DNA from: Stenotrophomonas sp. Marseille-Q4652
GTDB lineage: Bacteria > Pseudomonadota > Gammaproteobacteria > Xanthomonadales > Xanthomonadaceae
Reading direction: 5' to 3'
Assembly (NCBI RefSeq): GCF_916618915.1
Contig: NZ_CAKAKE010000001.1
Span: forward strand, 1,674,001-1,738,000
DNA length: 64,000 nt
Part shown: positions 57,041 to 64,000 of the stretch, in pieces
How positions within the stretch are numbered: the first letter of the stretch is position 1
How the letters are laid out: every line of letters starts with the position of its first letter
Translations under genes and position numbers: made by a program
The notes under the pieces: model-generated
What the model was told of the DNA's origin: nothing
Seen by the model: the letters and a program-made list of their open reading frames with translations, nothing else
Databases searched by the model: none

Positions 57041-58402
57041 ATGGCAGAGGCCATCCGCCACGACAAGACCGCACGCCAGCTACGCCTGCTGTCCGATGCG
57101 CTCGACAGTGGTCGGCTCGGTCCTGTCCGTCGCCTGGTCAACACCCTGGCTCCGGCGGAAATCGGCAACCTGCTCGAATCGCTGCCGCCGGGCAAGCGCG
57201 AGGTGGTGTGGGGACTGGTCGATCCGGAGGACGATGGCGAGGTGCTGGTCCACGTCGGCGACGAGGTCCGTGAAAGCCTGCTGGCCGACATGGATCCGGA
57301 CGAGATCATCGCCGCGGTCGAGGACCTGGACATCGACGACCTCGCCGACCTGGTCGAGGACCTGCCGGACACCGTCATCGACGAAGTCCTCAAGTCGATG
57401 GACCGCGAAAACCGCGAGCGCCTGGAGCAGGTGCTGTCCTATCCGGAGGACACCGCCGGCCGCCTGATGAACCCGGACGTGGTCACCGTGCGTGCCGACG
57501 TCAACGTCGACGTGGTGCTGCGCTACCTGCGCCTGCGCGGCGAGCTGCCCGACCACACCGACCACCTGTTCGTGGTCAGCCGTCGCCACCAGTACCTGGG
57601 CCGGGTCTCGCTGGCCGCGCTGGTCACCCACGAGGACTACACCCCGATCAACCGCTTGATCGATGACGAGCAGCCGGCCATCGACGTGGGCGAGAGCGCC
57701 GAGGAAGTGGCGCGCCGCTTCTCCGACCATGACTGGGTGTCGGCGCCGGTGGTGGATGACAACAACATCCTGCTCGGCCGCATCACCATCGATGACGTGG
57801 TGGACATCATCCGGGCACAGGCCGAACACCAGGCCCTGGGCGCGGCCGGCCTGGACGAAGAGGAAGACCTGTTCTCGCCAATCAAGCGCGCCGTGCGCGG
57901 CCGCGTGGTGTGGCTGGGCATCAACCTGGCCACCGCCTTCCTGGCCGCCAGCGTGATCAGCCAGTTCGATGCCACGCTGGAGAAGATCGTGGCGCTGGCC
58001 GTGCTGATGCCCATCGTCGCCGGCATCGGCGGCAACGCCGCGGTGCAGGTGCTGACGCTGATGGTGCGCGGCCTTGCGCTGGGCCAGGTGGGCGCCAGCA
58101 ACTCGCGCATCCTGCTGTGGAAGGAAATCCGGGTTGCGTTGATCAACGGCGTGCTGATCGGCGGCATCGTCGGCCTGATCGCCCTGGTCTGGTTCCGAAG
58201 TCCGCTGCTGTCGCTGGTGATCGCGCTGGCACTGGTGATCAACTTCTGCTCGGCCGCGCTGGCCGGCGTGCTCCTGCCATTGTTCCTGAAGCGGATGAAT
58301 GTCGACCCGGCAGTGGCCGGCACCGTGGTGGTCACCGCGGTGACCGACGTGATGGGCTTCTTCAGCTTCCTCGGCCTGGCCACGGTCATCCTGCTGCACT
58401 GA
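57041..58402 (+). CDS. mgtE: Magnesium transporter MgtE
   Basis: A 453-residue Mg2+ channel-like transporter. The N domain (about 1-125) carries acidic helices, two CBS domains span about 130-255 (VVSRRHQYLGRVSLAAL, TIDDVVDIIRAQAEH), and five helices begin near 285; PIVAGIGGNAAVQVLTLMVRG is the family pore signature. CBS and N domains close the pore at high Mg2+. It has GGGGAG before ATG. No M-box-like structure was identified by eye, but a terminator lies directly upstream. Confidence 0.96.
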   Translation: MAEAIRHDKTARQLRLLSDALDSGRLGPVRRLVNTLAPAEIGNLLESLPPGKREVVWGLVDPEDDGEVLVHVGDEVRESLLADMDPDEIIAAVEDLDIDDLADLVEDLPDTVIDEVLKSMDRENRERLEQVLSYPEDTAGRLMNPDVVTVRADVNVDVVLRYLRLRGELPDHTDHLFVVSRRHQYLGRVSLAALVTHEDYTPINRLIDDEQPAIDVGESAEEVARRFSDHDWVSAPVVDDNNILLGRITIDDVVDIIRAQAEHQALGAAGLDEEEDLFSPIKRAVRGRVVWLGINLATAFLAASVISQFDATLEKIVALAVLMPIVAGIGGNAAVQVLTLMVRGLALGQVGASNSRILLWKEIRVALINGVLIGGIVGLIALVWFRSPLLSLVIALALVINFCSAALAGVLLPLFLKRMNVDPAVAGTVVVTAVTDVMGFFSFLGLATVILLH

Positions 58403-58433
58403 GCCGGCCTGCCCTCCCTTCCCGGAAACTAGG

Positions 58434-58700
58434 ATGACCACCACGATCAACGACTACTACCAGCCCGGCTGGCGCGAGCAGCTCCACACCTGCCCGGCCT
58501 GCGACTGGCAGGGCAACTCGCGTGCGATGGAAATGGAACTGCACGACGAGCAGACCGAATACGCCTGCCCGGGATGCGAGATGCCACTGCTGATCGTGCT
58601 GCACCCCGGGATCGAACAGATCCGCGCCGCGGCCGAAGCTGGGAACGCCGAAGCGCGGGAGCAGCTGGACCTGATCGCCGCCTACCACCAGCGCGACTGA
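58434..58700 (+). CDS. Zinc-ribbon small protein
   Basis: An 88-residue protein with two CxxC pairs, CPACDW (residues 20-25) and CPGCEM (45-50), which form a typical zinc ribbon. The rest is helical and acidic, with no domain I recognise. No transmembrane helix. It follows mgtE by 31 bp on the same strand and might be co-expressed. Role unknown. Confidence 0.75.
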   Translation: MTTTINDYYQPGWREQLHTCPACDWQGNSRAMEMELHDEQTEYACPGCEMPLLIVLHPGIEQIRAAAEAGNAEAREQLDLIAAYHQRD

Positions 58701-58784
58701 CGCCGCGATCCAGGAGTCCGCGCAGAAGGCCTATCGGCCGCGGCGATGAAGCAAAAGCCGCCGCCTGCGCGACGGCGACCCACG

Positions 58785-59732
58785 TCAGGCCAGCAGCGTC
58801 TCCAGCACCGCCATGCGCACGGCCACGCCATTGGCGACCTGGCGCAGGATCCACGACTGGCTGCAGTCAGCCACCTCATCGGTGATCTCCACGCCGCGGT
58901 TGATCGGGCCGGGGTGCATCACTGCGGCGTCGGCCGCGGCACGCGACAGGCGCTCGCGGGTCAGGCCGAACTGGGCGTGGTACTGCTCCAGCGACGGCAC
59001 CAGACCCTCCTCCATGCGCTCACGCTGCAGGCGCAGCATCATCAGCGCGTCCGCGCCCTCGAGCATGGCATCGAAATCCTGGCCGACCACGCAGCCCTTG
59101 AGCGTCTCGTCATCGGGCAGCAGCGACTGCGGACCGCAGACGCGGATCTCGCCCACGCCCAGGGTACGCAGGGCGTGCAGGTCGGTACGCGCCACGCGCG
59201 AGTGCTTGACGTCGCCGACGATCAGCACCTTGAGCCTGGAGAAATCATTGCCCTTGGCCTGGCGCAGGGTGAGCATGTCCAGCAGGCCCTGGGTGGGATG
59301 GGCGCTGCGGCCATCACCAGCGTTGACCAGCGCAGTGCCCTCGCCCGCGGCGGCGGCCAGCTCGGCCACCGCGCCATCATCGGGATGGCGCACGACGAAG
59401 CCACGCACGCCCATCGCTTCCAGGTTGCGCATGGTGTCGGTGGCGGTCTCGCCCTTGCGGGTGGAGGACGTGGACGCATCGAAACTCAGCACGTCCGCGC
59501 CCAGGCGCTGCGCGGCCAGCTGGAACGAGCTGCGGGTGCGGGTGGACGGCTCGAAGAACAGCGTGCACACGGCGGTACCCGCCAGCACGTTGCGCTTGCC
59601 GACGCGGCCCACCGCGGCGTCGCGGATCTGGCCGGCACGATCGAGCAGTTGCAGCAGGGTCTGGCGCGGCAGCCCTTCCAGGGTCAGCAGGTGGCGAAGG
59701 CGGCCGTCGGAATCGGTTTGCGAAACGGTCAT
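58785..59732 (-). CDS. pyrB: Aspartate carbamoyltransferase catalytic subunit
   Basis: A 315-residue PyrB. FFEPSTRTRSSFQ (phosphate loop), SSTRKGETATDT (80s loop), SAHPTQGLLD and MHPGPINRGVEI are diagnostic. It begins pyrimidine synthesis. pyrI is not adjacent; in this group PyrB usually associates with a PyrC-like pseudo-dihydroorotase or acts alone. It lies 17 bp after ruvX on the same strand, the yqgE-ruvX-pyrB operon. Confidence 0.97.
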   Translation of the reverse strand: MTVSQTDSDGRLRHLLTLEGLPRQTLLQLLDRAGQIRDAAVGRVGKRNVLAGTAVCTLFFEPSTRTRSSFQLAAQRLGADVLSFDASTSSTRKGETATDTMRNLEAMGVRGFVVRHPDDGAVAELAAAAGEGTALVNAGDGRSAHPTQGLLDMLTLRQAKGNDFSRLKVLIVGDVKHSRVARTDLHALRTLGVGEIRVCGPQSLLPDDETLKGCVVGQDFDAMLEGADALMMLRLQRERMEEGLVPSLEQYHAQFGLTRERLSRAAADAAVMHPGPINRGVEITDEVADCSQSWILRQVANGVAVRMAVLETLLA

Positions 59733-59749
59733 GGCGGGTCCGGCAAGGG

Positions 59750-60214
59750 TCAGGAAACGGGGGTGGCGTCGTCCGGTGCCGACAGCCAGCGCTCGATGAT
59801 CACCGCGGCGGCCACGGCATCGAGGTTGGCGGCGTCGCGGCGGCGCTTGCGGCCTTCGGCGCGCTCGGTGGCGAAGATGCGGGCGGCCTCGACGGAGCTG
59901 GAGCGCTCGTCCACCAGCACCACCGGCAGCTGGTAGCGCTGCCTGAGCTGGCGGGCAAAGGCGTGCGCGCGCTTGCGGTTGGGCTGGTCGTCGCCTTCAA
60001 GGGTGAGCGGATCGCCCACCACCATACCGCCCGGACGCCATTCGCGGTGCAGCTTGTCCAGCGCGTTCCAGTCCGGGCCGGTGGCAGTGACATCGACCAC
60101 GGCCACGGCGCGGGCGTTCATGCCGAACGCGCTGCCGATGGCTACGCCGATGCGCCGGGAGCCCACGTCGAAACCGAGCACCGTCGCATCACGGCGCAGC
60201 GTTGCATCAGGCAT
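59750..60214 (-). CDS. ruvX: Holliday junction resolvase-like protein RuvX/YqgF
   Basis: A 154-residue RNase H-fold protein. [16 protein letters not shown] near residue 12 and [16 protein letters not shown] hold the acidic active-site residues. The homologous YqgF has been linked with 16S rRNA 5' maturation and with recombination. It overlaps yqgE by 8 bases. Confidence 0.93.
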   Translation of the reverse strand: MPDATLRRDATVLGFDVGSRRIGVAIGSAFGMNARAVAVVDVTATGPDWNALDKLHREWRPGGMVVGDPLTLEGDDQPNRKRAHAFARQLRQRYQLPVVLVDERSSSVEAARIFATERAEGRKRRRDAANLDAVAAAVIIERWLSAPDDATPVS

Positions 60215-60773
60215 GGCCGCTGTAGTCCGTCAGCCGGAACAGGTCCACGCCGATGCGTGCGGCAGCACTCTGCCAGCGTTCTTCCAGCGGGGTCTGGAAC
60301 AGCAGCGCCGGGTCGGACGGCACCGTCAGCCAGCTGTTGTCGGCCAGCTCCTGTTCCAGCTGGCCGGCGGTCCAGCCGGCGCAGCCCAGTGCGACCATCG
60401 AATTGCGTGGGCCGTTGCCATGCGCCATCGCCTCGAGGATGTCGCGCGAGGTCGTCAGGTACAGGCCCTCGCCCACCACCAGGCTCGAATCCCAGGGCCG
60501 CGGGTCGTCATGGATCACGAACCCACGCTCAGGATGCACCGGGCCGCCATTGAGCACGGGGCGGCCACGCAGCACGGCATCGTCGGTATGGATGTCCATC
60601 TGCGACAGCACTTCGCCCAGGGTGTAATCAGAGGGCTGGTTGACCAGCACGCCCATGGCACCGCTTTCATCGTGCTGGCAGATCAGCGCCACGCTGCGCG
60701 CGAAATTCGGATCGGCCAGCGATGGCAGGGCGACCAGAAGCTGGTTGGCAAGTGGTGTGCTGAGCGCGGACAT
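60207..60773 (-). CDS. yqgE: YqgE/AlgH family protein
   Basis: A 188-residue YqgE (AlgH) protein. [55 protein letters not shown] and [14 protein letters not shown] are family marks. The function is not well defined; AlgH affects alginate regulation in Pseudomonas. It is first in the yqgE-ruvX-pyrB unit and divergent from tag, with an 86-bp gap. Confidence 0.92.
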   Translation of the reverse strand: MSALSTPLANQLLVALPSLADPNFARSVALICQHDESGAMGVLVNQPSDYTLGEVLSQMDIHTDDAVLRGRPVLNGGPVHPERGFVIHDDPRPWDSSLVVGEGLYLTTSRDILEAMAHGNGPRNSMVALGCAGWTAGQLEQELADNSWLTVPSDPALLFQTPLEERWQSAAARIGVDLFRLTDYSGHA

Positions 60774-60859
60774 GTGGGCATTCTATCGTCTGTACGGTGA
60801 GGAACGTGCCATATGCGCAGCGGATGCCGTACCCATCCTCCTTCCGCAGGTCTCCCACC

Positions 60860-61399
60860 ATGAGCAGCTACTGCGACATCGCCCCGGGTCATCCCTTGCA
60901 TGGCCCCTACCACGACCACGAATACGGCGTGCCGCAGCGTGACGAGGCCGGGCTGTTCGAGCGCCTGGTGCTGGAGATCAACCAGGCCGGGCTGAGCTGG
61001 AAGACCATCCTGCGCAAGCGTGCCGGTTTCCAGCGCGCCTATCACGGCTTCGACGTGGACCGCGTGGCGGCGTATGGCGACGATGACGTGGCGCGGCTGC
61101 TGGCCGATGCCGGGATCATCCGCAACCGGCTCAAGGTGCTGGCGGCCATCCAGAATGCGCGGGTCATCCAGCAGTTGCGCGACACCCACGGCGGCTTCGC
61201 GCAATGGCTCGATGCCCACCACCCTCGCAACCGGGCCGCCTGGGTGAAGCTGTTCAAGCAGACCTTCCGCTTCACCGGCGGCGAGATCACCGGTGAGTTC
61301 CTGATGAGCCTGGGCTACCTGCCGGGCGCGCATCGTTCCGACTGCCCAGCCTACCGACGCATCGCCACGATGGCGCCGCCGTGGATGCAGGCTGGCTGA
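60860..61399 (+). CDS. tag: DNA-3-methyladenine glycosylase I
   Basis: A 179-residue Tag. YHDHEYGVPQRDEAGLFERLVLEINQAGLSW covers the core, with E44 near the base-binding pocket. The zinc snap is formed by C6, H21 and C-terminal H/C residues (AHRSDC). It excises alkylated adenine. ATG 60860 gives the usual length; an upstream GTG start lacks support. The gene stands alone, followed by the DUF72 gene after 49 bp. Confidence 0.92.
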   Translation: MSSYCDIAPGHPLHGPYHDHEYGVPQRDEAGLFERLVLEINQAGLSWKTILRKRAGFQRAYHGFDVDRVAAYGDDDVARLLADAGIIRNRLKVLAAIQNARVIQQLRDTHGGFAQWLDAHHPRNRAAWVKLFKQTFRFTGGEITGEFLMSLGYLPGAHRSDCPAYRRIATMAPPWMQAG

Positions 61400-61448
61400 G
61401 CGGCAGGATTCACCCCGTCGTGTCGGCCCCCGGCGCGATCATGCCGGC

Positions 61449-62009
61449 ATGGCCATCCACATCGGCATTTCCGGCTGGCGCTATGCGCCATGGCGCGGCG
61501 TGTTCTATCCCTCCGGACTGCCGCAGCGGCGGGAGCTGGAGTACGCCGCGCACAGCTTTGCCAGCATCGAGATCAACGGCTCGTTCTACTCGCTGCAGTC
61601 CCCGCGCAGCTGGTCGACGTGGGCCGCGCAGGTACCGCCACGCTTCGTGTTCGCAGTAAAGGGGCCACGCTACGTCACCCACATCCTGCGCCTGCGCGCG
61701 GTGGAGACCGCGCTGGCCAACTTCTTCGCCCCGGGCGTGCTGCTGCTCGGCCAGCACCTGGGCCCGTTCCTGTGGCAACTGCCGCCCAACCTGCGTTATT
61801 CCGCAGAGGAACTCGAGGCCTTCCTCACCCTGCTGCCACGCGATACCGATGCCGCCCTGGCCCTCGCACGCCGCCACGAGCCCGGGCGCATGGCCGGACG
61901 CTGCGCCCTGCCATCCCAGCCCAACCGGCCATTGCGGCATGCCCTGGAGGCGCCCTTCGACGCATTGCGTCTTTACGGGTTGCTCGCCGACCGCCGGGCC
62001 GGGGCCTGA
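61449..62009 (+). CDS. DUF72 protein, shortened at the C-terminus
   Basis: A 186-residue DUF72 protein with the typical start IHIGISGWRYAPWRGVFYPSGLP, EINGSFYSLQSPRSW and RFVFAVKGPRYVTH. Family members have about 240-300 residues and continue with a beta strand VFADSAG and DFVYxRLHG motif; here the reading ends at ALEAPFDALRLYGLLADRRAGA, right after the RHALE stretch, and the opposite gene begins 12 bp later. It therefore looks truncated and may be nonfunctional. DUF72 function is not established. Confidence 0.8.
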   Translation: MAIHIGISGWRYAPWRGVFYPSGLPQRRELEYAAHSFASIEINGSFYSLQSPRSWSTWAAQVPPRFVFAVKGPRYVTHILRLRAVETALANFFAPGVLLLGQHLGPFLWQLPPNLRYSAEELEAFLTLLPRDTDAALALARRHEPGRMAGRCALPSQPNRPLRHALEAPFDALRLYGLLADRRAGA

Positions 62010-62021
62010 GCCCGCACCGGC

Positions 62022-62792
62022 TTAGACACCCATGTAGCGGCCGGGACGGTGGTTGAACATCAGCACCAGGCTCAGCACCATCGCCCCCAGTGCCGAATAC
62101 AGCACCTGCATCGGCGACATCACCGACAGCGCCACCAGCATCAGCGCCGTGTCGAACGCCATCTGCACCTTGCCCGCACTCCAGCCGCGACTGCGCTGCA
62201 GGTGCACGGCCAGGATGCCGATGCCGCCCAGGCTGGCTCGGTGGCGGATGAAGAACAGGATGCCCAGCCCCGACAGCGCGCCGCCGACCAGGGCGGCGAA
62301 CAACTGGCTCATGCGCGCAAACTCCATCCAGCGCGGCAGCAGGTCAGTCAGCAGGCCACAGGCCGTGACCGCGGCGAAGGTCTTGAGGGTGAACTCCCAG
62401 CCCATCCGCCGCACCGCCAGCCAGTAGAACGGCAGGTTCACCAGCACGAACACCAGACCGAAATTCCAGCCCAGCGCGTAGTGCGTGAGGAAGGCGACGC
62501 CGGCCATGCCGCCGATCATCAGCCCGCCCTGGGCGAAGACTGCCAAGCCAAGCGAGGCGACCAGCGTAGCCAGCACCATGCCCTGCACGTCGTCAGCGAC
62601 GCTGTGGCGCAGGGCCTTGGCGTCGGCCGGGGTACCGGCGCTGTCCGGCGGCGGGGTCAGCGGGCCGGCCGTGACCAGATGGCCGTCATCCTCGCGCTGC
62701 CCGTCCACCGGGTCATTGGCGGCCGCCAGGGCGGCAGGATCGGCGGGAGAGGAAGAAGCGATATCGATTGCCGGGGAAGCGGGCTGCGGCAT
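62022..62792 (-). CDS. YitT-type membrane protein
   Basis: A 256-residue membrane protein of the YitT/DUF161 kind with about six helices after a disordered, proline-rich N-terminus. GGLMIGGMAGVAFLTHYALGWNFG and LVNLPFYWLAVRRMG are typical of the family. The function is unproven; some members affect cell-wall or transport. ATG 62792 is preferred; a GTG at 62831 would give 269 residues but no ribosome site is seen for either. Confidence 0.85.
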   Translation of the reverse strand: MPQPASPAIDIASSSPADPAALAAANDPVDGQREDDGHLVTAGPLTPPPDSAGTPADAKALRHSVADDVQGMVLATLVASLGLAVFAQGGLMIGGMAGVAFLTHYALGWNFGLVFVLVNLPFYWLAVRRMGWEFTLKTFAAVTACGLLTDLLPRWMEFARMSQLFAALVGGALSGLGILFFIRHRASLGGIGILAVHLQRSRGWSAGKVQMAFDTALMLVALSVMSPMQVLYSALGAMVLSLVLMFNHRPGRYMGV

Positions 62793-62949
62793 GTCGGTCC
62801 GTGCACGGCGGGGGGGCGCCGTATTAGACACAAATGCGCGTGATTATGCTGCAACCGCACAAAGCAATGCCCGGCACTGGGCCGGGCATCGGAGAGGAGC
62901 AAGGCCAGCGGCTCGCCGGGGCACCCGGCCCGCCGGAATCGGCCGGAAC

Positions 62950-64000
62950 TCAGCGGACTTCGGCGATCTCCACGCCATCCAGGCCCTGGGCCAGGGTCTT
63001 GGCATCGCCGCCCTGGGAGAGCTTGATACGCAGGCGCACCTCGTTCTGGGAGTCGGCGTAACGCAGCGCGTCCTCGTAACTGATCTCGCCGGCCTGGTAC
63101 AACTCGAACAGGCTCTGGTCGAAGGTCTTCATGCCCAGCTGGACCGATTCCTTCATCACTTCCTTGAGCTTGTGGATCTCGCCGTCGCGGATGTAGTCCT
63201 GCACCAGCGGCGTGCCCAGCAGGATCTCCATCGCCACCTTGCGACCCTTGCCGTCCGGGGTCGGCACCAGCTGCTGGGCGACCACGCCCTTGAGGTTCAG
63301 CGACAGGTCCATCAGCAGCTGGCTGCGGCGGTCTTCCGGGAAGAAGTTGATGATGCGGTCCATCGCCTGGTTGGCGTTGTTGGCGTGCAGCGTGCACAGC
63401 ACCAGGTGGCCGGTTTCGGCAAAGGCGATCGCGTGGTCCATGCCTTCGCGGGTACGCACCTCGCCGATCATGATCACGTCCGGCGCCTGGCGCAGGGTGT
63501 TCTTCAGGGCCGCATCCCAGCTGTCGGTGTCGATGCCGACCTCGCGCTGGGTGATGATGCAGCCCTCGTGCTTGTGCACGAATTCAATCGGGTCCTCGAT
63601 GGTGATGATGTGCCCGGTCGAGTTCTGGTTGCGGTAGCCGATCATCGCCGCCAGCGAGGTCGACTTACCGGTACCGGTGGCACCGACGAAGATGATGATG
63701 CCGCGCTTGGTCATCGCCAGCGTCTTGATGATCGGCGGCAGGTTCAGCTCTTCCACCGTCGGGATCTTGGTCTCGATCCGGCGCAGCACCATGCCCACCT
63801 GGTTGCGCTGGTAGAAGCAGGAGACACGGAAACGGCCCACGCCGGCCACGCCAATGGCAAAGTTGCACTCGTGGGTCTTCTCGAACTCCTCGCGCTGCGA
63901 GGGGGTCATCACGTTGAGCACCATGTCGCGGCTCTGCTGCGGCGTCAGCGGCGTCTGCGTGATCGGGGTGATCTTGCCGTGCACCTTCATTGAAGGCGGC
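62950..64000 (-). CDS. pilU: Type IV pilus retraction ATPase PilU, 5' end outside the window
   Basis: A partial gene. The internal ATG 63990 reads MKVHGKITPITQTPLT, but codons before it (PPS) continue the PilU frame beyond the window, and PilU proteins are about 30 residues longer at the N-terminus. Walker A GATGTGKST, the ASP box IIITIEDPIEF-like region, DVIMIGEVRTREGM (Walker B) and LVLCTLHANNANQAMDRIINFF identify a PilT/PilU ATPase. Features such as the C-terminal extension (GDAKTLAQGLDG) suit PilU. It powers pilus retraction with PilT. Confidence 0.93.
   Translation of the reverse strand, partial: PPSMKVHGKITPITQTPLTPQQSRDMVLNVMTPSQREEFEKTHECNFAIGVAGVGRFRVSCFYQRNQVGMVLRRIETKIPTVEELNLPPIIKTLAMTKRGIIIFVGATGTGKSTSLAAMIGYRNQNSTGHIITIEDPIEFVHKHEGCIITQREVGIDTDSWDAALKNTLRQAPDVIMIGEVRTREGMDHAIAFAETGHLVLCTLHANNANQAMDRIINFFPEDRRSQLLMDLSLNLKGVVAQQLVPTPDGKGRKVAMEILLGTPLVQDYIRDGEIHKLKEVMKESVQLGMKTFDQSLFELYQAGEISYEDALRYADSQNEVRLRIKLSQGGDAKTLAQGLDGVEIAEVR

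Overview
The window is high-G+C gammaproteobacterial DNA of the Xanthomonadaceae type (Stenotrophomonas/Pseudoxanthomonas-like; genus inferred from gene content and order, not from a marker gene). Pointers to this family are the Rrf2-regulated suf operon with a GNAT/Rieske pair, the abundance of TonB-dependent receptors, the lpt-rpoN-hpf-ptsN-hprK-rapZ-PTS-mgtE string, and pilU. Genes are densely packed, with many 4-base start/stop overlaps and no tRNA, rRNA, IS element, CRISPR array or prophage that I could recognise.

Layout. 1-1404: PfpI-type protein (cut by the window edge), a small SET-domain methyltransferase and a lipoprotein cytochrome c. 1415-7760: sufR promoter, sufR-sufB-sufC-sufD-sufS closed by a strong terminator, then GNAT and Rieske genes. 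7889-20899: an iron region with three candidate Fur boxes, each sitting on a sigma70-like promoter. They precede (i) a small secreted or membrane protein, a Fiu-like receptor, a Sel1 protein and a PiuC dioxygenase; (ii) a CirA/FepA-like receptor; (iii) a five-gene redox cluster PepSY-DUF2271-DUF4198-ApbE-flavodoxin reductase. 20907-21964: GNAT and HutD. 22060-32882: a likely 3-hydroxybutyrate (3HB) oligomer module with an oligomer hydrolase lipoprotein, 3HB dehydrogenase, a CrbR/CrbS-like two-component pair, a TonB-dependent receptor and a GntP-type permease. 32883-33811 is the only long non-coding stretch; it holds an 8/9/10-bp tandem array and a 14-bp direct repeat.

33812-49573: ComEA-like protein, M20 dipeptidase, GlsB, AmgK-MurU (muramic acid recycling), hda/AI-2E permease/DUF2066 divergent from purM-yjdF-purN, tandem DUF3108 proteins, an EF-hand protein overlapping murA, ibaG, and kdsD-kdsC-lptC-lptA (Kdo and LPS export). 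49573-58402: lptB-rpoN-hpf-ptsN-hprK-rapZ-EIIA(Man)-HPr-EI-mgtE, a regulatory phosphotransferase system with no sugar permease in view. 58434-64000: zinc ribbon protein, yqgE-ruvX-pyrB, tag, a shortened DUF72 protein, a YitT-type membrane protein and pilU (cut by the window edge).

The two systems most worth pursuing are the Fur-box redox cluster at 16195-20899, whose DUF2271 protein carries an ApbE flavinylation-like motif beside its own ApbE, and the 3HB-oligomer module at 22060-32882. Both rest on sequence motifs, family knowledge and gene neighbourhood; no search was run.
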